Below, one piece after another: positions 14,970 to 23,582 of a stretch of 64,000 nt of DNA. Source of the stretch: Thauera aromatica K172 (GTDB lineage: Bacteria; Pseudomonadota; Gammaproteobacteria; Burkholderiales; Rhodocyclaceae); NCBI RefSeq assembly GCF_003030465.1, contig NZ_CP028339.1:1364001-1428000 (forward strand), in the 5' to 3' direction. The translations under genes were made by a program, and so were the position numbers. Numbering within the stretch: position 1 is the stretch's first letter; each line of letters begins with the position of its first letter. The notes below the pieces were generated by a model. The model ran no database searches. It was not told the origin of the DNA and was given only the letters and a program-made list of their open reading frames with translations.

Positions 14970-16130
14970 ATGAGTACGGCAGACATCATCGCGCGCTGTG
15001 AAGCGCTTTACGAGGACCTTGATTTCACTGCCGCCAGGCAATGGAAGGAGGCCGATCCCTCTCGCAAGGTTATCGCCTACATGCCGGTATATGTGCCGCG
15101 CGAGATCATTCATGCGGCTGGCATGCTGCCCCTGGGCATCATGGGCGGCGGCGACGGCCTGGAGGTGATCCACGGCGACGCCTTCTACCAGAGCTACATC
15201 TGCCGCATCCCACGCTCGACCATCGAACTTGGCCTGTCGAAGCGCATGGATTTCGTCGATGGCATGCTGTTCCCCAGCATCTGTGACGTCATCCGCAACC
15301 TGTCGGGCATGTGGAAGCTGATGTTCCCGGGCAAGTACGTGCGTTACTTCGATGTTCCCCAGAACTACCGCGACGACGTCGGCGGCAACTACTACACCGC
15401 CGAACTGAACGAACTGCGCGAAGGCCTGGAGCACCTGTCGGGCCGCAAGATCACCGACGACGCCCTGCGCGCTTCGATCAAGGTCTACAACGAAAACCGC
15501 AAGCTCGTCCAGGATGTCTATGGCCTGCGTTCGCGCGAGCCCTGGAAGGTGCCGTCGGCCGACGTCTATCTGCTGATGCGCGCCGGCCTGGTGCTGCCGG
15601 TCGAAGAGCACAACCAGATGCTGAAGGACTACCTGGCCGCCGCGGTCAAGGTCGAGGCGCAAAAGCGCGACAACTGTCGCGTGATCATCAACGGCTCGTT
15701 CTGCGAACAGCCGCCGCTCAACCTGATCAAGTCGATCGAGCTCTCGGGCTGCTACATCGTTGATGACGACTACATGATCGTGCATCGCTTCCTGCGCAAC
15801 GAAGTGTCGACCGCCGGCGATCCGATGCAGAATCTGTCGCTCGCCTTCCTGCACGAGTCGATCAGCACCGCCGCCAAGTACGACGACAAGGAAGAGGACA
15901 AGGGCAAGTACCTGCTCGAACAAGTCCGCACCAACGCCGCCGAAGGCGTCATCTTCGCCGCGCCCAGCTTCTGCGACCCGGCGCTGCTCGAGCGTCCGAT
16001 GCTGGCCGACCGCTGCTCGGAGAACAAGGTGCCCTACATCTCGTTCAAGTACGCCGAGAACTCGGGCCAGATGCAGCCGATCCGTGAGCAGGCCGGTACT
16101 TTTGCCGACTCGATCAAACTCTGGAGCTAA
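14970..16130 (+). CDS. bcrC: class I benzoyl-CoA reductase, subunit C
   Basis: This 386-residue protein of the 2-hydroxyacyl-CoA dehydratase/BcrC-BadD family forms half of the substrate-reducing module with BcrB. The family features seen are the AYMPVYVPREIIHAAGMLP region near residues 35-55, conserved cysteines near YICRIPRS, NGSFCEQPPLN and PSFCDPALLERP, and the C-terminal segment ending YISFKYAENSGQMQ. The complex reduces benzoyl-CoA to cyclohexa-1,5-diene-1-carbonyl-CoA with two electrons and ATP hydrolysis. A TTG at 14964 is an alternative in-frame start, but the ATG at 14970 is preferred, with GGGAGAA upstream inside dch. It is two bases from bcrB. Confidence 0.96.
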   Translation: MSTADIIARCEALYEDLDFTAARQWKEADPSRKVIAYMPVYVPREIIHAAGMLPLGIMGGGDGLEVIHGDAFYQSYICRIPRSTIELGLSKRMDFVDGMLFPSICDVIRNLSGMWKLMFPGKYVRYFDVPQNYRDDVGGNYYTAELNELREGLEHLSGRKITDDALRASIKVYNENRKLVQDVYGLRSREPWKVPSADVYLLMRAGLVLPVEEHNQMLKDYLAAAVKVEAQKRDNCRVIINGSFCEQPPLNLIKSIELSGCYIVDDDYMIVHRFLRNEVSTAGDPMQNLSLAFLHESISTAAKYDDKEEDKGKYLLEQVRTNAAEGVIFAAPSFCDPALLERPMLADRCSENKVPYISFKYAENSGQMQPIREQAGTFADSIKLWS

Positions 16131-16132
16131 TC

Positions 16133-17431
16133 ATGAGTGCAAAAACCAACCCTGAAGTCATCAAAGAATCTTCGATGGTGAAGCAGAAGGAGATGATCGC
16201 CGGTAACTACGATCGTCTCACGGGCACCAAGGAGTCGGGCGAGAAGGTCGTGTCGACCTTCGTGCCGGGCAACCTGAACGAGCTGATCATGTGCTTCGAC
16301 ATGGTCAACAACCTGCCCGAAACCAACGCCATCCAGAACGGCATGCGCAAGCAGAGCGGCGGCATGATCATGGATGCCGAGAAGGCCGGCCACTCGGAAG
16401 ACGTGTGTACCTACGTCAAGGCCGACATCGGCATGATGGGTCGCGGCAACATCGCCCCCAACGGCAAGCCGATGCCCGCTCCGGACATGCTGCTGCTGTC
16501 CTACACCGGCTGCTTCACCTTCATGAAGTGGTTCGAGCTGCTGCGCCACGAATACAAGTGCCCGACCGTGATGCTGCAGATCCCGTATCAGGGCGATGGC
16601 AAGATCACCAAGAACATGCGTGATTTCGTCGTCAAGCAGCTCAAGGAAGAAGTCATTCCGATGTTCGAGCAGGTCTCGGGCGTCAAGTTCGACATCGACC
16701 GTCTGCGCGAATACCTGAAGAACTCGGCGAAGGCCGAAGACGATCTGGTGTGGGTGCTCGAGAGCGCGAAGAACCGTCCGTCGCCGATCGACGCCTACTT
16801 CGGCGGCGTGTATTACATCGGCCCGATGTTCACCGCTTTCCGCGGCACCGCCGACGCGGTCGAGTACTACGGCCTGCTGCGCGGCGAAATCGAGCAGCGC
16901 ATCCGCGAAGGCAAGGGGCCGATCACCCCCGAAGGCGACATGAAGGAAGAGAAGTACCGCCTGGTCGTCGAAGGTCCCCCGAACTGGACCAGCTTCCGCG
17001 AGTTCTGGAAGCTGTTCTACGACGAAGGCGCGGTGGTGGTGGCGAGCTCCTACACCAAGGTGGGCGGCCTCTACGACCAGGGCTTCCGTCACGACCCGAA
17101 CGATCCGCTGGGCACGCTGGCCGACTACTGCCTGGGTTGCTACACCAACAACAACCTGCCGCAGCGCGTCGAACTGCTCGAGAAGTACATGAACGAGTAC
17201 CAGGCCGACGGCCTGCTGATCAACTCGATCAAGAGCTGCAACAGCTTCTCCGCTGGGCAGCTGCTGATGATGCGCGAAATCGAGAAGCGCACCGGCAAGC
17301 CGGCCGCGTTCATCGAGACCGACCTTGTCGATCCGCGTTATTTCTCGCACGCAAACGTCAAGAACCGTCTGGAGAGCTACTTCCAGATGGTGGATCAGAA
17401 ACGCAGCGGCGCGTCGCTGGCAACCGCGTAA
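16133..17431 (+). CDS. bcrB: class I benzoyl-CoA reductase, subunit B
   Basis: This 432-residue protein is the second 2-hydroxyacyl-CoA dehydratase-like subunit. Conserved cysteine-containing stretches include [28 protein letters not shown] and [11 protein letters not shown], which in this family hold an iron-sulfur cluster next to the acyl-CoA site. With BcrC it forms the ring-reducing half of benzoyl-CoA reductase. The protein is full length and no key cysteine appears lost. It is separated from bcrC by two bases and from bcrA by ten bases with AAGGAGCG as ribosome site. Confidence 0.96.
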
Positions 17432-17441
17432 GGAGCGAACC

Positions 17442-18758
17442 ATGGAATGTTTCGTCGGAATTGATCTGGGGTCCACCACGACCAAAGCGGTCGTCATGGA
17501 CGACAAGGGGCAGGTGCTCGGCCGCGGCATCACCAACTCGCGCTCGAACTACGACACGGCGGCGCGTGTCTCGAAGCTCGAGGCTTTCATCGATGCGCGC
17601 CTGAGCCTGATCCGCCGCGAACTCGACAAGGAGCCGGCAGTGGCCGGGCGGGTCGATGAGATCATCGACGGCCTGACCCGCAACTTCCGTCGCGAGCAGT
17701 TCATCGAGCAGCTCGGCGACCTGGAGCAGACCTGCGTGGCCAACGTCGAAGGCCCGCGCTTCGCCGGCAAGGAAAAGGCGATCGTCGGCGCGCTGACCGA
17801 AGTCTTCCGCCGCCTGCGCGAGGAAGAGGCGGACAAGCTTTTCGCGCCGGACGCGCAGCGCAAGTCGGACTTCTTCCGCGACCTCGCCGGTTCGCGCTTC
17901 ATGCAGATCGGTGAAGAAGTGGCCCGCGCCAACGGCGTCGAGTTCGATCACCTGCTGCACATGTACGACAAGTCGATCATCGAGGTCGAGAACCGTCCGC
18001 CGTCGGCCGACATGAATCGCAAGTTCCGCAGCGCGATGGAACGCGTCCGCGGTGAGATGTCCAGCGCCCTCGATACCGCTGCGCTGGGCGCGCCGATCGA
18101 TGCCGCGCTCGAAATCGACATGAGCGAGCGCTACGTCGTCGGCACCGGCTACGGCCGCGTTCGTCTGCCCTTCCCGAAGGAGCACATCCGTTCCGAGATC
18201 CTGTGCCACGGCCTGGGCGCGCACCTGATGTATCCGAAGACCCGCACCGTGCTCGACATCGGCGGCCAGGATACCAAGGGCATCCAGATCGACGACAAGG
18301 GCATCGTGGTGAACTTCCAGATGAACGACCGCTGTGCTGCTGGTACCGGCCGTTACCTGGGCTACGTCGCCGACGAGATGAACATGGGTCTGCACGAACT
18401 CGGCCCCCTCGCGATGAAGTCGACCAAGTCGATCCGCATCAACTCGACCTGCACCGTGTTCGCCGGCGCCGAGCTGCGTGACCGTCTGGCGCTGGGCGAC
18501 AAGCGCGAGGACATCCTCGCCGGTCTGCACCGTGCGATCATGCTGCGTGCGATGTCGATCATCTCGCGTTCGGGCGGCATCACCGACCAATTCACCTTCA
18601 CCGGTGGCGTGGCCAAGAACGAGGCAGCGGTCAAGGAACTGCGCCAGCTGGTCAAGGAAAACTACGGCGAAGTGCAGATCAACATCGACCCGGATTCGAT
18701 TTATACCGGTGCTCTGGGGGCTTCCGAGTTCGCCCGTCGCGCCGTCGTGGAGGCTTGA
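17442..18758 (+). CDS. bcrA: class I benzoyl-CoA reductase, ATPase subunit A
   Basis: This 438-residue ASKHA-fold ATPase has a phosphate-binding motif [14 protein letters not shown] (residues 5-18), a second phosphate motif DIGGQDTKG (272-280) and cysteines C298 and C337, the expected ligands of the [4Fe-4S] cluster shared with BcrD. The region of about 30-230 is an insertion not present in BcrD, typical of the A-type subunit. It takes electrons from ferredoxin and couples ATP hydrolysis to electron transfer into BcrB and BcrC. The start follows AAGGAG. Its stop TGA lies two bases before the bcrD ATG. Confidence 0.96.
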
Positions 18759-18760
18759 AA

Positions 18761-19609
18761 ATGACGATCACTGCAGGCATCGATATCGGCACTGGCGCGG
18801 TCAAGACCGTTCTTTTCCGCGTCGAAGGCGACAAGACCGAATGGCTCGCCAAGCGCAACGACCGCATCCGTCAGCGCGACCCGTTCAAGCTTGCCGAGGA
18901 GGCCTACAACGGCCTGCTCGAGGAAGCCGGCCTGAAGGCGTCCGACGTGGATTACGTGGCCACCACCGGCGAAGGTGAGAGCCTCGCCTTCCACACCGGC
19001 CACTTCTACTCGATGACCACGCATGCGCGCGGGGCGGTGTACCTGAACCCCGAAGCGCGTGCCGTCCTCGACATCGGCGCGCTCCACGGTCGTGCGATCC
19101 GCAACGACGAGCGCGGCAAGGTCGAAACCTACAAGATGACCAGCCAGTGCGCGTCGGGCTCCGGCCAGTTCCTCGAGAACATCGCACGCTATCTGGGCAT
19201 CGCGCAGGACGAGATCGGCTCGCTGTCGACGCAGGCCGACAACCCCGAAGTGGTGTCGAGCATCTGCGCCGTGCTGGCCGAAACCGACGTCATCAACATG
19301 GTGTCGCGCGGCATTTCGGCGCCGAACATCCTGAAGGGCATCCACATCTCGATGGCCGGCCGCCTGGCGAAGCTGCTGAAGTCGGTCGGTGCGCGTGACG
19401 GCGTGGTGCTCTGCACCGGTGGTCTGGCGCTCGACGAAGGCCTGCTGAAGACGCTCAACGAGTCGATTCAAGAGCAGAAAATGGCGGTTGTGGCCTACAA
19501 TCATCCTGACTCGCCCTATGCCGGGGCGATCGGTGCAGCACTGTGGGGCGCCTTCCGTCATGAAAAGCTGGCCCGCCTCGGCCAACAGCAAGTGGCGGAA
19601 GCAGCCTGA
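18761..19609 (+). CDS. bcrD: class I benzoyl-CoA reductase, ATPase subunit D
   Basis: This 282-residue ASKHA ATPase is the partner of BcrA in the electron-activating module. It shows ITAGIDIGTGAVKTV (residues 3-17), the second phosphate motif VLDIGALHG (102-110), cluster cysteines C130 in SQCASGSGQF and C169 in SSICAVLAETD, and a C-terminal LCTGGLALDEG adenosine motif. The ATG at 18761 has GGAGG eight bases upstream inside the end of bcrA; a TTG two codons earlier is less likely. Like the 2-hydroxyglutaryl-CoA dehydratase activator, this half is expected to change shape on ATP binding. Confidence 0.96.
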   Translation: MTITAGIDIGTGAVKTVLFRVEGDKTEWLAKRNDRIRQRDPFKLAEEAYNGLLEEAGLKASDVDYVATTGEGESLAFHTGHFYSMTTHARGAVYLNPEARAVLDIGALHGRAIRNDERGKVETYKMTSQCASGSGQFLENIARYLGIAQDEIGSLSTQADNPEVVSSICAVLAETDVINMVSRGISAPNILKGIHISMAGRLAKLLKSVGARDGVVLCTGGLALDEGLLKTLNESIQEQKMAVVAYNHPDSPYAGAIGAALWGAFRHEKLARLGQQQVAEAA

Positions 19610-19634
19610 GCCAAACTATCGAGGAGAAAGCAGC

Positions 19635-19880
19635 ATGGCCTTGTACATCAACGACGACTGCACGGCGTGCGACGCCTGTGTGGAAGAGTGCCCGAACGAG
19701 GCGATTACCCCGGGCGATCCGATCTACGTGATCGACCCGACCAAGTGTTCCGAGTGTGTGGGCGCTTTCGACGAGCCGCAATGCCGGCTGGTCTGTCCGG
19801 CGGATTGCATTCCGGATAATCCGGACTACCGCGAAACACGCGAAGAACTGCAGGAGAAGTACGATCGCCTGCACGGTTGA
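19635..19880 (+). CDS. fdx: 2[4Fe-4S] ferredoxin, electron donor to benzoyl-CoA reductase
   Basis: This 81-residue ferredoxin of the Allochromatium vinosum type has a first cluster with C9, C12, C15 and C19 and a second with C38, C41, C50 and C54, where eight residues separate C41 from C50 instead of two. It also has a C-terminal extension ending REELQEKYDRLHG. Ferredoxins of this kind have very negative and unequal potentials. In Thauera aromatica the ferredoxin carries electrons from KorAB to BcrAD. It is the last gene of the bcr operon, preceded by GGAGAAAG and closed by a strong terminator. Confidence 0.93.
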   Translation: MALYINDDCTACDACVEECPNEAITPGDPIYVIDPTKCSECVGAFDEPQCRLVCPADCIPDNPDYRETREELQEKYDRLHG

Positions 19881-19890
19881 TTGACCTGCC

Positions 19891-19916
19891 GGGGCCACCA
19901 ATAGGTGGCCCCTTTT
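19891..19916 (+). terminator. intrinsic terminator after fdx
   Basis: A perfect nine-base-pair stem GGGGCCACC/GGTGGCCCC with loop AATA is followed by TTTT. It ends the had-fdx operon 11 bases after the fdx stop. Partial read-through would be needed to carry transcription into the GNAT genes. Confidence 0.85.
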
Positions 19917-19937
19917 CACATTTTTACGGGAGGCATG

Positions 19938-20405
19938 ATGACTGCGAATAGCGAAACCAGGTTGCGCCCGCTCGCCGCTGGCGATGTGGATCGTCTTACC
20001 CGTCTCGACGCCATGACCAGCGGCGGCGGTAGTCGTACCAGCTTCTTCGAGCGCCGGCTGAAGGCCGAGCAGGTGCGCGCAGAAGGCTTCTTCTCCTGCA
20101 TCGCCGAGCGCGGAGGCAACATCGTCGGCTTCGCGCTCGGGCACTTGCTCGATGGCGAGTTCGGCGTCAAGGGGCGGGTTGCCGTGCTCGACGCGATCGC
20201 CGTCGACCCGGGCACCCAGCGCCAGGGGGTGGCGCGGGCGCTGATGGATGAGTTCGACCGTGTCGCGCGTGCGCGCGGGGCCAACGAGATGCGCACGCAG
20301 GCGCAGTGGAACCAGCCGGCGCTGGTCGAGTTCTTTGCCGCGGCAGGTTTCCGTCTGGCGCCGCGGGTGGTGCTCGAACGCCCGACCGAGTACGTGAACT
20401 TCTGA
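19938..20405 (+). CDS. GNAT-family N-acyltransferase, first of a tandem pair
   Basis: This 155-residue Gcn5-related acyltransferase has the acetyl-CoA motif A region near 86-101 (AIAVDPGTQRQGVARA) and a C-terminal WNQPALVEFFAAAGFRL segment. The ATG at 19938 is four bases after GGGAGG; the adjacent ATG at 19935 would be only one base away. It follows the fdx terminator directly. The neighbour at 20442 is a diverged paralogue. In Rhodopseudomonas palustris, GNAT enzymes (Pat, KatA) acylate aromatic acyl-CoA ligases and BadL lies in the bad cluster, so a regulatory protein-acylation or detoxification role is possible. The substrate is unknown. Confidence 0.82.
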   Translation: MTANSETRLRPLAAGDVDRLTRLDAMTSGGGSRTSFFERRLKAEQVRAEGFFSCIAERGGNIVGFALGHLLDGEFGVKGRVAVLDAIAVDPGTQRQGVARALMDEFDRVARARGANEMRTQAQWNQPALVEFFAAAGFRLAPRVVLERPTEYVNF

Positions 20406-20441
20406 GTTCCCGCTGCAACGGACCATTGACGGAGATCTACG

Positions 20442-20987
20442 ATGACCAGCCATCCCCATCCCACTACGAAGCAGATGATCGACCAGTTTTCCGGGGAACC
20501 CAACTACAGCGACCCCAACCCGGACGATGCCGTGGCGCTGTCGCGCGACCGGATCCCGGTGCGCTCGCTGACGCAGGAAGACTTCGATGCCGTCGTCCGC
20601 ATCGACCGCCACGACAGCGGCCAGGATCGCAGCGCGTACTACCGGCGCAAGTTCGAGGAAGCGCTCGGCGGCTCCGGCGTGCGCGTCTCGGTGGTTGCCG
20701 AGCAGGACGGTGCCGTGGTCGGCTTTCTGATGGCACGCGTCGATTTCGGCGAATTCGGCCGTGCCGCCGCTGCTGCGGTGATCGACACGGTGGGCGTCGA
20801 TCCGGCCATGAAAGGGCGTCATATCGGCAAGGCGCTGGTTTCCCAGCTGCTTGCCAATCTGACCACGCTCAGGGTCGAGTCGGTCCGCTCTGAAGTCGAA
20901 TGGAATCAGTTCGGCCTGCTCCACTTCCTCGAGCGCTGCGGCTTCCGCCCAGGGCAGCAACTGGCGCTATCACGTCCGCTGAACTGA
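20442..20987 (+). CDS. GNAT-family N-acyltransferase, second of a tandem pair
   Basis: This 181-residue Gcn5-related acyltransferase has about 38 extra N-terminal residues compared with the gene before it. Motif A is GVDPAMKGRHIGKALV (residues 118-133), and EWNQFGLLHFLERCGF corresponds to the same C-terminal helix and strand as in the first copy, including the shared WNQ. The likeness of layout suggests a tandem duplication followed by divergence. A ribosome site (GGAGATCTACG) precedes the ATG. It is followed by a terminator that separates it from the dehydrogenase gene, so the two GNAT genes form a short unit of their own between two terminators. Confidence 0.82.
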   Translation: MTSHPHPTTKQMIDQFSGEPNYSDPNPDDAVALSRDRIPVRSLTQEDFDAVVRIDRHDSGQDRSAYYRRKFEEALGGSGVRVSVVAEQDGAVVGFLMARVDFGEFGRAAAAAVIDTVGVDPAMKGRHIGKALVSQLLANLTTLRVESVRSEVEWNQFGLLHFLERCGFRPGQQLALSRPLN

Positions 20988-21011
20988 GCCGAAGCCCTGT
21001 CTGTAACCCAC

Positions 21012-21048
21012 AGCCCGGGCACGCTGGTCGTGTCCGGGCTTACTTTTT
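21012..21048 (+). terminator. intrinsic terminator after the second GNAT gene
   Basis: A 12-base-pair stem (21012-21023 with 21029-21040, one G-T pair) with a five-base loop is followed by TACTTTTT. It lies 24 bases after the GNAT stop and just before the dehydrogenase ribosome site. Confidence 0.85.
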
Positions 21049-21063
21049 CAAGGTAGGAACGAA

Positions 21064-21774
21064 ATGAGTTTTTCTGGCGAATTGTGCGGCCGTGTGGCCA
21101 TCGTGACCGGTGGCGCGCGCGGGATCGGCAGTGCGATCACCAACGCCCTGGTGGCGCGTGGCGCTGAAGTCCATGTATTCGACCTCACCGACACCAACGA
21201 GTCGGCGGGAACGCTGCACCGGGTCAACATCGCCGACGCCGACAGCGTGGCGCAAGCGGTCGCGAGCCTGCCGGCGCCGCCCACGATGCTGGTCAACAAC
21301 GCGGGCATCACCCGCGACCGCAGCCTGTTGAAGATGAGCGACGACGAGTGGCGCTCGGTGATCGACGTCAATCTGAGCGGAGCTTTCCACATGCTGCGCG
21401 CCTGCGCGCCGGGAATGGTCGCCGCCGGTTGCGGCAGCATCGTCAATATCACCTCGATCAACGGCATGCGCGGCAAGTTCGGCCAGGCCAACTACAGCTC
21501 GGCCAAGGCCGGCATGATCGGCCTCACCAAGACCGCTGCGCGCGAGCTCGGCCCGAAAGGGGTAACGGTGAACGCCGTCGCTCCGGGCATGGTGATGACC
21601 GAAATGGCCCGCGCCCTGCCGGCTGAAGTGCTCGACCGCGCCCTGCAGGAATCCGCGCTGCGCAAGCTCGCCGCACCCGAGGATATCGCCGCCGCGGTCG
21701 TGTTCCTGCTCTCCGACATGGCCCGCATGATCACCGGCGAAGTCATCCGGGTGGACTCCGGTCAGTACATCTGA
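21064..21774 (+). CDS. short-chain dehydrogenase/reductase, FabG-like
   Basis: This 236-residue classical SDR has TGGARGIG (residues 15-22) for NAD(P) binding, NNAG (78-81), and catalytic Ser131, Tyr144 and Lys148 in the YSSAK context. It is closest in style to 3-oxoacyl-ACP/acyl-CoA reductases. Because it follows the ring-opening genes, oxidation of 3-hydroxypimelyl-CoA to the 3-oxo compound is a plausible role; acetoacetyl-CoA reductase or fatty-acid synthesis are alternatives. Asp40 at the end of the second strand favours NAD(H) over NADP(H). The start follows AAGGTAGGA. It is flanked by terminators on both sides, so it can be transcribed alone. Confidence 0.82.
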   Translation: MSFSGELCGRVAIVTGGARGIGSAITNALVARGAEVHVFDLTDTNESAGTLHRVNIADADSVAQAVASLPAPPTMLVNNAGITRDRSLLKMSDDEWRSVIDVNLSGAFHMLRACAPGMVAAGCGSIVNITSINGMRGKFGQANYSSAKAGMIGLTKTAARELGPKGVTVNAVAPGMVMTEMARALPAEVLDRALQESALRKLAAPEDIAAAVVFLLSDMARMITGEVIRVDSGQYI

Positions 21775-21867
21775 ACGCCCGCACCGGAGGTGCCGGGATG
21801 GTCCGGCCTCCGGTATTCCCGTCCCGGCGATCAGCCGGCCGGCACGGCCGGTACGCCCTGGTCGACG

Positions 21868-21907
21868 ATCCCCGCCTGGCAGTGATGCCCGGCGGGGATT
21901 GTTTTTT
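21868..21907 (+). terminator. intrinsic terminator downstream of the SDR gene
   Basis: A nine-base-pair stem ATCCCCGCC/GGCGGGGAT (21868-21876 with 21891-21899) is followed by TGTTTTTT. It lies 94 bases after the SDR stop. Confidence 0.85.
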
Positions 21908-21972
21908 GCGGGGCATTCTGCGGGCGCCTGCGCTGCGGGCGGGGCCGCATCACCAGTTATTGTCTAATGGAA

Positions 21973-21986
21973 CAAACAATTGTTTG
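21973..21986. promoter_or_regulatory. perfect 14-bp palindrome CAAACAATTGTTTG
   Basis: The palindrome sits in the AT-rich part of the leader of the ABC transporter operon, about 435 bases upstream of the first gene. It looks like a dimeric regulator site of the MarR or TetR size class. It does not resemble the TTGACG repeats at the pad and bcr promoters, so a different regulator would be needed. Confidence 0.45.
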
Positions 21987-22277
21987 ACTGAGTAGTTTGT
22001 CGACGATAATGTATTTCGCTCCCGCACATGACGGCTGAAGCGGCTACCGGCGCCAGGCTGGACGGTGTCTCTGGCCGGGGGCCGGCAAGAGGGAGCAAGG
22101 AGGGAGGCGAGGCCTCCGAAAGCCCCGATCGCATGCGGCAGAAGCCTGTGCTAGGGTAGCAATCTCGACACTTCGGGGGCGTGCGCACGGTTCTTGAGAA
22201 AGTGATTCGCGTGAATGCCGGACAATACGTTTGGTTTTGCTCCATGGGGTGCAAATAGCGCCATCTTTGGAGTGTTT

Positions 22278-22293
22278 CGATTCGTCAGAATCG
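22278..22293. promoter_or_regulatory. inverted repeat CGATTC-GTCA-GAATCG
   Basis: A perfect six-base inverted repeat with a four-base spacer lies 128 bases upstream of the substrate-binding protein gene. It may be an operator near the promoter. No clear -35/-10 pair was identified around it. Confidence 0.35.
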
Positions 22294-22420
22294 TCTAACA
22301 TGTCGCCGGTGGCTGCGGAACGTTCGCTGACGAGCGTCATCGGGTCGCGTTGAAGACGGCAGGCTGTCCGCAGGGCCGTCGCCGAAAAGCATACAAAGGC
22401 ATCAAGCCGGAGGAGACACC

Positions 22421-23569
22421 ATGAAATTGAAGAAAACCCTGTTGGTCGCGATGAGTCTTGCTTTCGTCGCCGGTACGGCCCAGGCCCAGCTCAAGGTCGG
22501 GATCAGCGTTTCGGCGACCGGCCCGGCGGCCTCGCTCGGGATCCCGGAGCGCCAGACCGTGGACCTGATGCCGAAGACGATCGGCGGCCTGTCGGTGAGC
22601 TATGTCGTGCTCGACGACGCCTCGGATACGACCAGCGCGGTGAAGAACATCCGCAAGCTCGTTTCCGAAGACAAGGTCGATATCGTGCTCGGCTCGACCA
22701 CTTCGCCGAATTCGCTGGCGATGATCGACGTTGCCGCCGAAACCAAGACGCCGATGATCGCCTGGGCGGCTTCGAGTCGCATCGTCGAGCCGGTGGATGA
22801 GAAGCGGCGCTGGGTGTTCAAGACGCCGCAGAACGACGCCCAGATGGCGACTGCGATCGTCCAGCACATGACCAGCAGCAACGTCAAGAAAGTGTCCTTC
22901 GTCGGCTTTGCCGACGCCTACGGTGAGGGCTGGTACGAGCAGTTCAAGTCGATCGCCGAAGCGCGCGGGATCGAGATCGTCGCCAACGAACGCTTCAACC
23001 GCACCGACACTTCGGTGACCGGCCAGGTGCTGAAGATGATGTCCGCGCGCCCCGACGCGATGTTCATCGCCGGTTCGGGCACTCCCGCAGCCCTGCCGCA
23101 AAAGACGCTGAAGGAGCGCGGCTGGACGGGCAAGGTGTACCAGACCCACGGCGTCGCCAACAACGACTTCCTCCGGGTCTGCGGGCGTGACTGCGAAGGC
23201 ACGCTGCTGCCTGCCGGACCGGTCCTGGTCGCCGAGCAACTGCCGGCCGACAATCCGGTCAAGGCCAGCGCGATGAAGTACATCAACGCCTACGAGGCAG
23301 CCCACGGCAAGGGCAGCGTGTCGACCTTCGGCGCCCACGCCTGGGACTCGGGCGTACTGCTCGAAGCCGCCGTGCCGGCTGCGCTCAAGGGCGCCAAGCC
23401 GGGGACCGCCGAATTCCGTGCGGCCCTGCGCGACGCCCTCGAAAGTGTCTCTGAAGTCGTCGGTGCCCACGGCATCTTCAACATGAGCCCGACCGATCAC
23501 CTCGGCCTCGACCAGCGTGCCCGCGTGATGGTGCAGATCCAGAACGGCGCCTGGAAACTGGCCAAGTAA
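22421..23569 (+). CDS. Liv-type ABC transporter substrate-binding protein
   Basis: This 382-residue periplasmic-binding protein is of the branched-chain-amino-acid/aromatic type (Peripla_BP_6). A signal peptide with a Lys-rich start and cleavage near AQA-QLK (residues 21-24) is clear. The body begins with KVGISVSATGPAASLGIPE, the usual first strand and ligand loop. It would deliver a ligand to the permeases downstream. Next to the benzoyl-CoA genes, an aromatic acid such as benzoate or phenylacetate is more likely than an amino acid, but this is inferred from location. A hairpin with a T-run after the gene would give more of this protein than of the membrane parts. Confidence 0.88.
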   Translation: MKLKKTLLVAMSLAFVAGTAQAQLKVGISVSATGPAASLGIPERQTVDLMPKTIGGLSVSYVVLDDASDTTSAVKNIRKLVSEDKVDIVLGSTTSPNSLAMIDVAAETKTPMIAWAASSRIVEPVDEKRRWVFKTPQNDAQMATAIVQHMTSSNVKKVSFVGFADAYGEGWYEQFKSIAEARGIEIVANERFNRTDTSVTGQVLKMMSARPDAMFIAGSGTPAALPQKTLKERGWTGKVYQTHGVANNDFLRVCGRDCEGTLLPAGPVLVAEQLPADNPVKASAMKYINAYEAAHGKGSVSTFGAHAWDSGVLLEAAVPAALKGAKPGTAEFRAALRDALESVSEVVGAHGIFNMSPTDHLGLDQRARVMVQIQNGAWKLAK

Positions 23570-23582
23570 ACGATCTGGTGAC

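Larger units (their letters stand above)
21908..22420. other. 513-base non-coding region ahead of the ABC transporter operon
   Basis: No convincing gene was found here; the short frames on both strands have no recognisable domain or ribosome site. The region is locally AT-rich at 21950-22020, unlike its surroundings, and holds two inverted repeats described separately. It probably contains the promoter and control sites for the substrate-binding protein gene at 22421, whose ATG follows CCGGAGGAGAC. Confidence 0.6.

Noticed and set aside
22328-22339. TGACGAGCGTCA, resembling the TTGACG operator
   Set aside because: The spacer is two bases where every pad/bcr site has four between TGACG and CGTCA, and the outer T/A bases are missing, so it was not counted as the same operator.
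22044-22340. A 98-codon frame on the minus strand in the leader of the transporter operon
   Set aside because: There is no ribosome site, domain or conserved composition, and it overlaps the inverted repeat and the likely promoter region.
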